Notes under the pieces: model-generated
Seen by the model: only the letters and a program-made list of their open reading frames with translations
Databases searched by the model: none
What the model was told of the DNA's origin: nothing
Shown here: positions 12,743 to 24,155 of the stretch, one piece after another
Layout of the letters: the number at the start of each line of letters is the position of its first letter
Numbering within the stretch: position 1 is the first letter of the stretch
Origin: Lingula anatina
Lineage: Eukaryota > Brachiopoda > Lingulata > Lingulida > Lingulidae
Assembly: GCF_001039355.2 (NCBI RefSeq)
Contig: NW_019773615.1
Location: 12,512-63,890 of the forward strand
DNA length: 51,379 nucleotides
Reading direction: 5' to 3'
Translations under genes and position numbers: made by a program

Positions 12743-13552
12743 TCAACATGGCCAACACAGAGCAGGGGTGTTATACCCTCATCAATATTCCATCTGATTC
12801 AGAGCCACCAACCGAAATGAAATTGAAAGAGGACCTTGGTAAATAAGAAATTGCAAGTTGATTTCAGTTACAGTGCAATCATTTAGATACAGATTAAACT
12901 TTTCTCTGTTGACTAGTTTTAGGGGTAAACGTTATTGATTTTGATATGATTTGTTGATAAAATGCTAAAAATGTCTATTTTAGAAAATCATAATAAATAC
13001 TTCTGTGTTGGCCTCTGTGTTGGACAAATGTAATAAATACTTTTTATACTTGTATCAATGAGAATAATTGTATGTGTGCTGTAATATATGAAATTTAGTG
13101 GTGATAACTTTCAATTGAAATGCATAAAAGACCCCTGCCCCCTAAATAAATAGGAAAAATTTAAACATTATTTGAATTTTTGAATTTAGAAAAGAATATA
13201 TCAGAGAAGAGAAAGACAAAAATCATATTGCAAGGTAAAACTGATTTTGTCCATAGTTTAAGAAGGGAAAGATTTTAGGAGATATTTTACTTTGAAAAAT
13301 ATGCACAAAGTATTTCTTTTCTCATAGCCAATAGGATGAGTCTTGAAGTGTTTGTAGTCATAGATCGCTTTCTCATTTGTAGGATCTCCAGCACCCCAAT
13401 GAATTTATCAGGGGGTCAACCCTCAGATTCCTCTGTAAGTTGAAAGAACCAGAACTTTTAGAGCCCCTCATGCCAGCTATCAGAGCTTGTCTAGATCATA
13501 GTCACTCCCATGTTAGAAGAAATGCAGTGTTGGCAATTTATCCAATCTACAG
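12743..13552 (+). pseudogene. COPB1: COPB1 5' exons, internally deleted (head of copy B)
   Basis: Exon 12743-12838 follows a TTTGCAG acceptor, with the start codon at 12748-12750, and encodes MANTEQGCYTLINIPSDSE onward, the beta-COP N terminus. Exon 13383-13552 encodes [16 protein letters not shown] to [11 protein letters not shown] and ends in the phase (AG|A) required by the NFDFL exon. Between them only a 45-bp exon-like piece (13190-13234, EKNISEKRKTKIILQ) is seen, where human COPB1 has about 75 residues. The 45-bp piece also leaves phase 1 while the next exon starts in phase 0. The head is therefore degenerate. Its natural continuation on this strand is the broken body at 27711. Confidence 0.8.
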
Positions 13553-15008
13553 GTAGGACTGATTTTTGGTTTAAAAAAAAAAAGTAGTGAGAAAGACTGA
13601 AACAAAATGTAGAGATCAAAATTTTGTGAAATAGATAATTGATATTATTTACAAAGTAATAGATTCATTTGAATCCCTTTAAAGTATTTTGTTTCCTATG
13701 AAATTTTTGATTTTTTTTTTTTTTTTGGTGGAAAAAAGAGTATTGACATGATTTATTGTCACTTAATCACTTAATGAAAGGGTTTGTGGGTGGGGGCAAA
13801 ATATTAAAGGAATATATATATATTTGGTAGTACCATTTACCTGTGCAGATATAACAAATGTATCTTCAAAAAAGTTAACTTAGAGGAGTTCTTCCAATAG
13901 CACAAAAATTAACGGTTCCGATATATACTGGCACGTATGTCAGAACCATAAATAGGAGTGCTAATGCATGAATTTTCATGCTATTCTTCCAAGTGCCCAG
14001 TTTTGTCATTACATCAATTAAGGAAAAATTGTTTGATGCCATGTGGATAGGAACAACCTGTGGATAGGAACAAAACACTGTTTAGTATCCCATAAATTTT
14101 AATGCAATTTTGTAAGCAAAGCATTTGCATAGAGATTTGACAGATGTTATGATATGGTTCCTTTACATCAGGACTTGATGGTAAAGTCATTGCATGTAAC
14201 ACATGTATGAGAGACAGTTATAAGTGTTGTGAACCCTCCAAAATGACTTTCACTTAAATTAATAATTGCACTGAATTTCAGTATAACGATTTCCATTAAT
14301 GACTTAACTAATCAATGGGCTACGACATGACTCCAGATCGGACTGAGTCTTTCACTTTCTGTTCACAGAGAAGCATAACAGAACAACCTCACATCTTCAG
14401 TTCCAAATCGTAAGTATGTTTATTATGTACAAAATGCAGACTTTATACACGTTATCTACAGGGGAATCTATATGCATGACACAGTGGCAGCGTCTGATTT
14501 ACATACTTTTTATTATGCAATAGTTAACAAGTAAAGGTTTTTACTTATCAGATTTAAGATATCCATTTGTCTGTACACAGAGAAAGATAAATATTCTTGC
14601 AAGACTGATGCAAAGTGAATGATAATATGCTGACTGATTCTAATAATAAATAAGTAAATAAGTGAGTTTTCCACATGCCTTGAATGGACCTTAACAAAGG
14701 CAAAACACAAAAAATGTTTCTTTACTGTACAATTATCACTGCATAAAATGCCTATACCAATATTGTTATGTCTGACATGAATGTAGATTTTACTGATTAG
14801 CATATAAAAATGTAACTGATTACTTCTGTTATTTCTAGTTAAGGTCCATTGCACAGTAAAGTTAATGACACTGTGCCGGTTATAAAATTACCTTGCAGTT
14901 GCATGATTCAGTATTAATATTATTTGTTTTGGTTCTTTGTACATAATCACTTCTTCAGTGGCCACAACATTTTATTATTTTCAACCTATAATCAAGGCTC
15001 TCAAACAT
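13553..15008. other. Spacer between the COPB1 head and the PHYHIP-like 3' end
   Basis: No gene is seen. About 14060-15008 is collinear with 47040-47980 at roughly 96% identity. About 13655-14060 is specific to this copy: it has a T-run, ATATAT and no match at 45078-47034, where the other block carries a transposon instead. Confidence 0.55.
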
Positions 15009-15014
15009 TTTATT
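15009..15014 (-). promoter_or_regulatory. Polyadenylation signal of PHYHIP-like copy 1
   Basis: AATAAA on the minus strand, 90 bp past the stop codon. It is conserved at 47981-47986 behind the second copy. Confidence 0.6.
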
Positions 15015-15103
15015 TCCCTGCAAATCTGTGCATTTTTGCTACTGTACAGGATCAGAAAATGTTTTTTTCATGAAAATTACTATTACTTACATGTAAAATT
15101 GTT

Positions 15104-16503
15104 TCACAAATTACAAATGTGACATTTTGGGTTCTTAGGAATTCCTTCTGGTCTGGAAGTACCTGTGCTAGGCACACTAACAATTAAACCTCGAAACAGA
15201 TATGGCAAAAGGTCGACATTTTCTGTGTAAAAGATTTCAACCCAAATATTTCTTGATGTATAGACATAGCTTGAATGTTCTTCCTCGGCTTTCATGAAAA
15301 ATAAGTTTTTGTAGGGATCAATTGTAAGAAGTTTCTCCCTGCAAAATTGGTCTGCTGTTGATCCAGCTAAAGTGAGCACAAGGGTTACATAATGTGCTCT
15401 CCTATTGCAGTAAAAATCAGCAAAATAAAGATTTGTGCCTGTCACAAACAGGTCGGATGCTGGGATATTCACTCTCCTTGGACCAAAAAATGACCTGAGA
15501 GGAGGAAGTCCTGTCTCCGGGTCAGGGTTAGAGGCAAAGAACAGTCCGTCAAGTTTTCCATTAATTGGTGACCCTTGGTCTCCATTTTTGTCTTTCTTGT
15601 ATACCTTCATTATTCCATCTTTTTGAAAGATGTCCATGAAGTATTGGTCAGTTTTATTTCGATACAAGTATTTACATTTAATGAGTTTACCACCACGTTT
15701 ATTTGTAACAATCGTTGCCCTTTGCAGCAGTTCTTTCAGTTCCAAGTTACTCAACTCTGCAAAGAGAACATTTAAAGCATGATTACTGATGCAATGTTAT
15801 AATGTAAAATTTATTTGCATTTACCAACTTTCACTCTGAGGGAAAGATGTTCCAATATCTTTTGATGGAAAAAAATTGACCAAACTTACTTATAGTAAAC
15901 AATCTGTTATGATTGTGCCACATGAAAAGATGATAATCTGATACCTGTTGATTGTTATATACATGTGTAAAGAAGGGTCCCAATAAAGACACTTTTTTTA
16001 TATAAAAATAAGTCTTTTTTATGTACAGACAGTTATGTGTCTGTACTAGAGCAGTCAACTGCATCTGTTTTCCCTTATGCTAGTTACATATTCTTAATCT
16101 TAATTAAAATTTGGTGTTGATTATTATTGTAAAATACGTAATTGCAAATTGCATCAAAATTGACAAAATAACTTATTCTGTACATCATAATTTTCTGCTT
16201 TTTGTCTGTACATTTGACAGTTTTGCTGTCTTGTCTTTGAAAACATATCAACTTATGAACTGGTTTACCTAATGAAAAAATATTTCAAAAAGGTATTTTA
16301 GCAAAATAAATATTGACATCTCACACTTTTTTAACAGGTAATGAATGGACATAAATCAAGGATTTTTAAAAAAGGTCTACGTATCTTAAAGGCAATGCTA
16401 TGACATGGTCCTTTATTAAGATGAAAACCACATTCACAAAAAATAAAAATAAATGAAAAAAAAAGGTAATAAAATGGCCCATCTTAAGTAACTTTTTTGT
16501 CTG

Positions 16504-16570
<67 letters not shown>

Positions 16571-17196
16571 ATCTTACCTGCACGGAATTTTAATCCACCA
16601 AGGGAGTTCTTGTACAGATCCATTGTGTAGCCTGTAAGTCTGTATTCCTGTCCTGGCTTCAGCTTAAATTTTATTTTGTCATCACCAAAAACTTGACGAC
16701 TCTCACCATTGTCAGGTTTGCTAGTATTGACCAAGTCGAGATGAAACAACATGCTTGAGGGATTAGGATCTGAGGTTTGAATTTTCACGTGGACATGGCT
16801 GGCACCTTTCTCTAGTACCATAAGTTGGTAAAATGGTTGTTTAGGCACCAACTGAAAATAATGATATAACATTCTTTTCCCTTTTTTTTCTGTGATATGT
16901 TGTATAATGATTTTGACATGGATGCTTTCTATGAGACGCCAATGGGCTTCGTAGTTTACCCGCTTTAAAACTCAAACAATATCTTTTTGAGATAGATTAA
17001 ATTTTGTCAACTTACGATATAGTTACATCTACAGTTACATTATACAAAGTTTATCACTGAATTTTGTGGTTGTTATTCTATGAATCTGTTATTTATTGCA
17101 TCCCTGTAGTAGACACATTGTGCATGAGAAAAATGAAATTACCTCTGGTCTTTCACTTCCAAATTGAGATGTGCTACTTTTTTTCTCTTCTGTCAT
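15104..17196 (-). CDS. PHYHIP/PHYHIPL-like protein, copy 1
   Basis: Three coding exons: 17196-17143 (MTEEKKSSTSQFGSERPE), 16851-16578, 15756-15104 (stop 15106-15104). They total 981 nt, 326 residues, against about 330 for human PHYHIP. Phases agree (0, then 1). An in-frame TAA just upstream supports the ATG at 17196. Residues about 19-110 (FHLDLVN, KPGQEYRLTGYTMD) fit the fibronectin type III-like part of the family. Residues about 110-326 fit the family core: YRNKT, GSPINGKLDGLFF, TNLYFADFYCNRRAHYV, ADQFCREKL and a C-terminal CHICN like vertebrate CKTCN. Vertebrate PHYHIP binds peroxisomal phytanoyl-CoA hydroxylase; no function in invertebrates can be inferred. It lies antisense in the long intron of the COPB1 copy B pseudogene. 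Homology is clear; the short first exon is less certain. Confidence 0.85.
16015..16234 (+). mobile_element. Short family H element in the last intron of PHYHIP-like copy 1
   Basis: It starts TTTTTTATGTACAGACA, forms an imperfect hairpin with TGTCTGTAC, and ends TGTCTGTACATTTGACAG then TTTTGCTGTCTTGT. The same insertion is at 48976-49221, so it predates the duplication of the gene. Confidence 0.7.
16507..16568. repeat. (AT)31 microsatellite
   Basis: Sixty-two bases of uninterrupted AT lie just inside the intron after the middle PHYHIP-like exon, whose donor is at 16577-16576. The second gene has only a short A/T-rich stretch there (about 49487-49504). Confidence 0.95.
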
Positions 17197-17539
17197 TTTG
17201 GCAGGTTGAGATAAAAGCCTTATAATAGCTTCCAAGTGGGAACCACATTGAGTGTCTGAACTGATTTTTTGAAAGTTTGTGAATTATAGATATTTCACCA
17301 CTTTGCAATTCAGTTACTGTCAAGTAGAAATGTTGATCAGTTTCACCTTAGGTCCATTCAAATGGAACTTTCAATGTCTCCTGCTGATTCACTTGCAATA
17401 CACAAAGTTTCAACATTTTCAAAAATTGATCTCCACCTGTAAAGAGAAATAGAAATTGGGTGTTTGTAACATTATGTAAAATATAGAATGTTAGTTCTAT
17501 TGTTAAAGAGGTATAAAGACATCTTGCAGGTTACTTACT
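17197..17539 (-). other. 5' UTR exon(s) of PHYHIP-like copy 1
   Basis: The start-codon exon appears to begin at 17436 after a CTCTTTACAG acceptor (minus strand), giving about 240 nt of UTR. A GTAAGT donor at 17538-17533 would end an upstream noncoding exon at 17539. Both signals are conserved at 50356 and near 50469 in the second gene. Inferred from splice signals only. Confidence 0.4.
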
Positions 17540-17639
17540 AACACTGCCCTTAAAAACATGGCTTTAAAGAAGGGACCACGGGCCACATAAACAGGTGGTG
17601 ACATAATCTTAAATCTTTATTTCTCAATACTTTTGCCAC

Positions 17640-18660
17640 TATATAGCAGAGTATCACTGAATTTTGAGTTACCCACTGATAGTAAAAACTAACATTTTTC
17701 AACTAAAGCAACTTTTGTATTATATAATATAAGTTTGTGTTATAGTATTTGAAAGCTGTTGATTGGAGACTGATTTTTGTAGTCTGCAAATCATTCTTTA
17801 ATAGCAATTAACTGTGAGATCATGATCTCCTCACTGTTTTAATTTAAAATGCTTTTTGGAAAAGCATTAATATGAGCTGAATTCCATAACTACAATGAAC
17901 AAATGAAGGATTAACATATGGTCCTCTATAGTAAACTTTTTAAAATGTTCCTATATTTATTTATAGTGGTAACAACCATTTCTTAGAAGTAGGCTAACAT
18001 TACATCCATCTTTCCATTGATCACAGTATGACTATACTTGAGGAATGTGTGACAAGGCATCAGTTTTTCAAGCTTACCCCCTGGCCTCATTAAAAAAAAA
18101 TTAAATTGGATTCCCTGGCTAATATCTTTGTTACCAACATTAAATAAACACATGCACACATCTTACCCTATCAGGAACAATGTTACAGCTTTTATGTTAG
18201 TCATAGTCAACTAAGCTGGAGAAATGACTTAAGTTTTTTGTTGTGAAACGGGGACCTGATCTATCATATATTTTCACAATTTATTGTTCACCATTCACTA
18301 TTGTTTTGGAAAAGCATTGATATGACCTGAATTCCATAACTACGAGGAAGAAATGAAGGAGTAAGATGGTCCTCTTTAGTGAACTTTTTAAATTGTTCCT
18401 ATATATATTTATAGTGGTAATAACCATTCCTTGGAAGTAGGCTAACATCACATCCACCATATTACCTGGCTAATATCTTTGTTACCAACATTAAATGAAC
18501 ACATGCACACATCTTACCCTATCAGGAACAGTGTTACAGCAGTCTCATGGAAGTTCTAGTCAACTAAACCCGAGAACTGACTAAAGGGTTTTTTCTTTGT
18601 GAAATGGGCCTAATCTGTCATATTTTTTCACAATTTTTTGCTCACTATTCTCCTTGTATA
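17640..18660. repeat. Dispersed repeat R, copy 1, with internal duplication
   Basis: This noncoding repeat reappears in interrupted form at 21868-26130. It holds an internal tandem duplication: about 17855-18297 and 18298-18655 share AAAAGCATT(A/G)ATATGA, GTTCCTATAT, GCTAATATCTTTGTTACC and AACACATGCACACATCTTACC. No ORF or terminal repeat identifies its class. It starts near where homology between the two PHYHIP-like blocks ends (about 17610). Confidence 0.7.
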
Positions 18661-19492
18661 TATACCCTGTATCTACGTCATTGCTTATTCCAATGAAAGG
18701 TTAACTAATCAGATAGCTTACAATGTTAAATAAAGGGGTGACCTTGGGCATTGGGAGCAAAAAATATCAGTGTGGTTAATCATCTTGGTCTTCACAGCAA
18801 GAGTTTTTAAATATATACCAAAGGGACAAGTCTGTCAAGTGCCACAATCTGCAATACCCAGAGACACACAAGTTGAAGACCAATTTTTTTCGACTTGGCT
18901 TACAGGCCTCATGAACAAAAATTGCCTGGCNTTGCTATCTGGGTAACCTCGTTGCTGTGACACTTTTTTTGGCGTCTAAGGTCAACCGTCTGCTACATGT
19001 TCAGCAATCTTATAAAGTGCCTATTAATTTGTTCTGATCAGGAAGTAAGTAATTAGGTTAGGGTTGATAAGTGAAACATGTTGCAGATGTGTTATGTCAA
19101 CATAAATCAACTCTATGACGGCTTAATAAGCTTTTGCTCTGCCCTGTTTTTTTATTGTCAATTAAACTGCTATTTAGATACTGCTATTTAGATACTGATT
19201 GGTTTGCATTATAACTCCAAAACTATCACAGGGGACAATAGGTCCAAGTTGCTTCTCCATCACAGACACTGTAACACAACATCTGTATGATTTCAATTGC
19301 TCTTTGCTGCAGTCTTCCACAGTGCTGTTGTTTGACCACTTGGTGGAGTCATGGTCAAAATGATGTTATAGACTAGACTAAGTCTGACTGACTGTTCTCT
19401 ACATTTATTTCTCTGGCAAAGAGATCTGAAGTCTCCTAAAATAGCACTAACAATCCTGTATCTACGTCATTGCTTATTCCAATGAAAGAAGT
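18661..19492. other. Repeat mosaic, no gene
   Basis: About 18975-19205 matches the segment at 423-850. The motif CCTGTATCTACGTCATTGCTT occurs at about 18668 and 19455 and, diverged, near 26133 and 26510. One N is at 18931. Nothing codes convincingly. Confidence 0.5.
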
Positions 19493-19497
19493 GATAT

Positions 19498-19791
19498 CAG
19501 GCCTACCCAACTACCAGACTCGGCACCGAATGATCCTGAATTCACCGGTAGATCGGACCACACTACCCGTTTTCAAGGTGAGTGTCAGTACGTGTTTCGA
19601 AGTATCAGATGCGACACTGTTCTTGCCTAGTACGTGCTGTGATAGTGATGATTCTCAGTGGGGTTGGAAAATATTGCATTACCACTCAAAATTTGTTCGG
19701 GTATGATAATGTGAAATGCGTACTGATGCATACCTTGAAAATGATGAATTCAGGATCATTCGGTGCCGAGACTGGTAGTTGGGTAGGCCTG
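19498..19791. mobile_element. MITE with ~46-bp terminal inverted repeats and GATAT duplication
   Basis: The left arm begins CAGGCCTACCCAACTACCAG and the right arm is its reverse complement with about one mismatch over some 46 bp, around a roughly 200-bp unique centre. GATAT flanks both ends (19493-19497 and 19792-19796), a candidate 5-bp target-site duplication. Such good arms suggest recent transposition. The CAG...CTG termini recall hAT-like elements, but those usually make 8-bp duplications, so I leave it unclassified. Confidence 0.85.
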
Positions 19792-19796
19792 GATAT

Positions 19797-20871
19797 TGTC
19801 GAAAAGAGAATGAGACAAACGATATGTTAGATTTCCTGTATGTGCAGAATTTCAACTGCTCTTTGCTGCAGTCTGCCTCAGTGCTATTGTTTGACCACTA
19901 GGTGGAGTATGTCCCGTCTTGTAAAAGGTAGGGGTTGTGCAGTTCGCTCTCAGCCTAGGCCAACTTTAGAACAGGAATCTTTAAAAAATCAGTGCCACTT
20001 CACTTGTGACAATTTTTTTCCCTCCATCTTTGCTAAACTTAAAATTATATCTTAAACTTGTGAATGATTTACCATACATGATTATCATTCATATGATAAT
20101 ATTTAACTATATGTATTTTGAATTCGTACTTTGTTTATTTATCAAAGTACAAATGTCAATAAAATGACATTTTCAACTATGTATGTGAGGCAGATAAGTA
20201 GGTCAATTTATGACCAAAAATTTGATGAAAAGCAGTTTTAAAGCTCTTTAGATTTTATGGCTGATCTGATGATTAATTTTGTATATCCCTTGGCATATCA
20301 ACTTTATTTGAGTCATATAAGAAACAAGTAGAAGTGGTTTATGTGCGTAACCAGAAATCCATTCTCACTTTACATGTAGCTTTAAGCAAAGGCATTATTC
20401 TTGACCAATAAAATCAGAAGTTAGCCTTTCAAAAAGATACCTAAGCACCAGATTGTAGTACTTATTGTTGTTATTAAATAGGCATTTACGTGGTGGTGAT
20501 AGCTGTTCAGGTGAAGGATATCTGTTTGAAATTGAGACACAAATTTCACCACACACACACAATATATATATAAATTCACCTTGATGTATTTTTGATTTCA
20601 CAGCATTAACTTATATATCATTGTTTTCATTTATGCATTATTTAAGTAAATAAGGAAATAGGTCCTAATATATCGATCCACCTTAAGGATACCATTAATA
20701 TGATCAGTTATCCCAGCAGCATATTTGGTATGCTTGCCAGACAAATGTAGTGCATAGTTCTCTATAACTCTTTCTGCTTCTTCGGTGTGGCTAATCAAAT
20801 GCCCTCTTCTTTATATAAATAGGTGATGGATTTCCTACTATTTCAAATGACTTCTGAAGAAGAACCTGTTA
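19797..20871. other. Noncoding repeat-rich stretch
   Basis: About 20165-20375 is the dispersed repeat also seen at 950-1190 and 3190-3550. No credible exon is seen in the rest; the short ORFs here have no recognisable features. Confidence 0.5.
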
Positions 20872-21108
20872 AGCCTAGGTCCCAACTACGTTTTGGACGC
20901 ACGCTTTTTAGGTTCCTCGGCCGGCTAGGACGTAGCTAGATCGCAGGGAAGGAATCAAGTAATTGGTGAAAAGTTTCTACGTGCTGTTTGCATCCTCTAA
21001 AAGTTGCACGATGGATGTACTCCTCATGCACAAACTCCCACGTTTTCCCCCATTTTTTTTGTTGTAGACAACATGTAACAGCCCGTAAGTTCCGTTGGGA
21101 CCTAGGCT
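20872..21108. mobile_element. 237-bp element with AGCCTAGGTCCCAAC inverted ends and TTA duplication
   Basis: AGCCTAGGTCCCAAC at the left end is mirrored by GTTGGGACCTAGGCT at the right end. TTA flanks both sides (20869-20871, 21109-21111). A 3-bp TTA/TAA duplication is typical of PIF/Harbinger elements, so a nonautonomous Harbinger is the best guess. A 60-codon minus-strand ORF lies inside but shows no transposase motif. Confidence 0.75.
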
Positions 21109-21926
21109 TTAAAGACAATATATGGGATGATATAATGTGTTGCCTGAGTTATAGGTGAAGATGGTTTTTAAATTCTGTATATCTATTTTTTTTCATTCAA
21201 TTTGCTTATGAAGAACAAAACTATTTATACAGAAGAGATGCAGATACAGTTAACATACCTGTAGATATGGAACTTACCTTGTGCCTGTAATGGTATAACT
21301 TGATAGAAAATAGTGTAATGAATTTTAACTGGTTTATGCTTTTAAGGTCAGTGCATATCCTATACATAGAACAAGATTAGATAGGCTTCCATCTGAATCC
21401 TAAAGATGTTAAGCTAGAGATCATAGTGTTACTATACTTGAGGAATATGTGACAAGGTATCAGAATACTGACCGCCCTATCTAGGCCATTCTAAATCAAT
21501 GCTTACTCCAGTAAAAAGAAAACTAATAAAAGTATGGTTGTCTATGTGGAGTTTTTGTTGACAAGGTTCTATGGCTATTATGTGGGTTAACTATACAGAA
21601 AGCTGTTTAACTAGACCTTATTGTGGTAAAATGAATGTGGTAAAGTGAATGTGAATTTGAAGTTTGAACAGGAAATTCTGCTTTCTTTCTAGAATGTACC
21701 TATGTCTCCATGGCCATTTTGATTACCCTCTGCCAGGCCCACTGATTGATTTTTCACTAGATATTAATAGATAATGTCAATCTTCTAACTGTGGCTGGTG
21801 GAAAATGTACCTGTCATATCTGCTGCCCTCGTAGAGGATACATTTTGTTTTCCTTGAATAGGTTTAATCACTGAATTTTGAGTTAACCACTGATAGTGAA
21901 AACTACCATTTTTCAACTAAAGCAAC
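21109..21926. other. Repeat fragments preceding the nested stack
   Basis: About 21700-21865 matches 1190-1355 and 26735-26900 (CAGGCCCACTGATT, CTGTGGCTGGTGGAAAATG). From about 21868 the older repeat R begins (TCACTGAATTTTGAGTTA, as at 17657). Confidence 0.5.
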
Positions 21927-23903
21927 TTTTTTATTGCCATCACCTGTGTCTGTTGTCACCGTCGCTGTTGCCGTTGCTGTCACCATCGCCTTCGCCGTCA
22001 CCGTGCACTTTCAGTGTTAACACGATAAGTGGTTTTATTTTTTGACCTTTATATATACAAAGCTGATGAATATTCATAAAACGCAGGTCAAGTTCGAAAA
22101 TCAGCATGATAGGGCCACTATTTTACTAGTTATGCTGTTTTTTCACTTTTCAGGATATATGCAACACTGTAAACACAATATAAGAAAAATAGATAGGCCA
22201 ATTGTCATTAAACTCACAGGAGTGGTCAATCTTACTAAAACGCAGGTTGAGTTTGAAAATCAGCATAATCGGGCCATTATTTTAGAAGTTATGCTGTTTT
22301 TTCACATTTCCTCAGATCGTTTGGTAATTCTCTCTGGCAGTTTAACGTTTTTTTGTGGAAAATTTAATTTTTCACATATTGGCATTTTCAAGGTGTGACT
22401 TTGAAGTTCCATGGTCCTGAAGACCTTTGCTAGTCACATTTTCTGAATATCCGTGGTACTAATATTTTATTAATAAAAATTGATGGTCATTATGGTCTTA
22501 AACATTATGTAATATTGCATCAAAATCTGAAGAAACCCCTATTTTGGGCACTGCTCCCATGATGACCATTTAATGTAAACCACGTTTCTTATGATTGTCA
22601 AACTTTCAAAAAAGAAACACAGGACTAAAATGCAGCCTGAGTTGGAAAAGCAATCTGTTTGGTAAATTTTTCTGGCAGTTAAACAGTTTTTTGTGAAAAT
22701 TTAATTTTTCACATATTGGCATTTTCAAGGTGTGACTTAATTAGAACCTCCATGGGCTTGAAGACCCATGCTAGTAACATTTTCTGAAAATCCATGATAC
22801 ATATATTATATTATTAAAAATTGATGGTCATTTTGCTGTTAAGCATTTATGTATCAAAATAGAAGAAAACTTTGGGTGCTGCTGCCATGATGACCATTAT
22901 GAGAAAACCCAGAAACACAGGACTAAAATGCAGCCTGAGTTGGAAAAGCAGTCTAATTGGCTTCTTTTTCTGAAGTTATACATTTCAGTGAAATATTCAT
23001 TTTTATCATGTTGGGATATTCATTGTGGGACTCAGAGCTCCCATGGACATGAAGCCAAATGGTAATCAAATCTTCTACATGTCCATGCTATTTATAGTCA
23101 ATAATCAAAAATTGGTGATAATTATTCTGTAATTTATTAGGTAATGTTACATCAAAATTGACAAAAATCTTTTTGCACTGCTGCTACAAACATTATGAAA
23201 AGAAAACTGTGTTACTTATTATTATTTTAAACTTACAAGTATGATTTTTAGGATTGGCATGCAGTTCAAATTAGAAAGCCAGCTCAATTGGGTTATCATT
23301 TATTATTGAATTTATGCAATTTTGTGTGAAATTTTCATTTTTCTCATTCTGGCATTTTCAAAGTGTGAACTTGAACTCCCATGGGCCTGAAGCCTTATGC
23401 TTGTTACACATTTTCAGACATGCTGAAACTGACTGTCCGATCGGTCATGATCGGGAAAAAATTGGACTTGGTCAGTCCAAAGGACCGACAAGAGTTTTCA
23501 GAAACACTATTTTGAATTTACAGTCATCATAGGACATACTTCTCTAATAAAATTGTATAAAACCCAAAGCATTTTTTCCCTTCCATTTTAAACCTATCAC
23601 ATTCACAAACAAAGTAAGCCACCTGATTGCACTGGTAGTATCTGTCTCAAACGAATAGGGTGATTTTCGGTCCGACAAAAATTCATTCGGTCCGGCAAAT
23701 TTTTCATTACTGCCAGTCCAAATGTCCGGCCATTCTGAAAATTTTTCAGCATGTCTGCATTTTACTTACATTGGTATTACCTGTTGAGCATAATTAAAAT
23801 TTGATGTTGAATTTGCAGTTAAGCATAAGCATCAGAATTGACTATTTTGTGCATTGTTATTTTCTGCTTTTTATCTGTACATTTGACAGCTTTGCTGCCT
23901 TGT
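21927..23903 (+). mobile_element. Long family H element, inserted in repeat R, with internal tandem units
   Basis: Repeat R is cut between CAACTTTTxTATT and ATATAATAxAAGTTTGTG (intact at 17705-17735). The insert starts with CCATCACCTG(T/C)GTCTG and a CGTCGCC-rich head shared with 42256-42320. It ends TTTGACAGCTTTGCTGCCTTGT. Inside are two copies of a CGCAGGT..GAAAATCAGCAT unit (about 22080, 22240) and about four units of roughly 300-340 bp (near 22370, 22706, 23000 and 23338) with CACATATTGGCATTTTCAAG. No protein is encoded, so it is nonautonomous. Confidence 0.7.
23415..23757. mobile_element. MITE nested in the family H element
   Basis: Termini CAGACATGCTGAAA and TTTCAGCATGTCTG are perfect 14-bp inverted repeats. 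CATTTT flanks both sides (23409-23414, 23758-23763). The empty site survives near 255-275 (TTACACATTTTACTTAC), so the 343-bp insert and its 6-bp duplication are well supported. Confidence 0.88.
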
Positions 23904-23968
23904 TATATAATAAAGTTTGTGTTGTGTTAGTATTTGAAAGCTGTTGATTGGAGACTGATTTTTGTAGT

Positions 23969-24110
23969 TGTAGTATCCTCATAAATATTCATGTGTATCA
24001 TGTGACTCCATTGCTTACTGTAAGTTTCCACATGTAGTGAAATAAAGTCATTGCATATGTAAGTAAATCTCCAGTGCGTTAGCGTTCTCATTCATAACAA
24101 GAATATCACA
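23969..24110 (+). mobile_element. 5' LTR and primer-binding region of a gypsy-type fragment
   Basis: The 142-bp LTR runs from TGTAGTATCCTC to GAATATCACA (TG...CA). It is followed at once by TTGGCGACGAGG, the position of a tRNA primer-binding site. A reverse-orientation copy of the same LTR is at 25044-25196. The left junction falls in repeat R after GACTGATTTTTGTAG. Confidence 0.8.
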
Positions 24111-24155
24111 TTGGCGACGAGGTGAAAATGGCAAAAGTGTAAAGATGCAGAAATA

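Noticed and set aside
16366-16872. 168-codon minus-strand ORF with a long YIYIYI stretch
   Set aside because: It is the middle PHYHIP-like exon (16851-16578) read through its splice donor into the (AT)31 microsatellite.
20936-21118. Minus-strand 60-codon ORF as a gene
   Set aside because: It lies almost wholly inside the inverted-end element at 20872-21108 and shows no domain or conservation.
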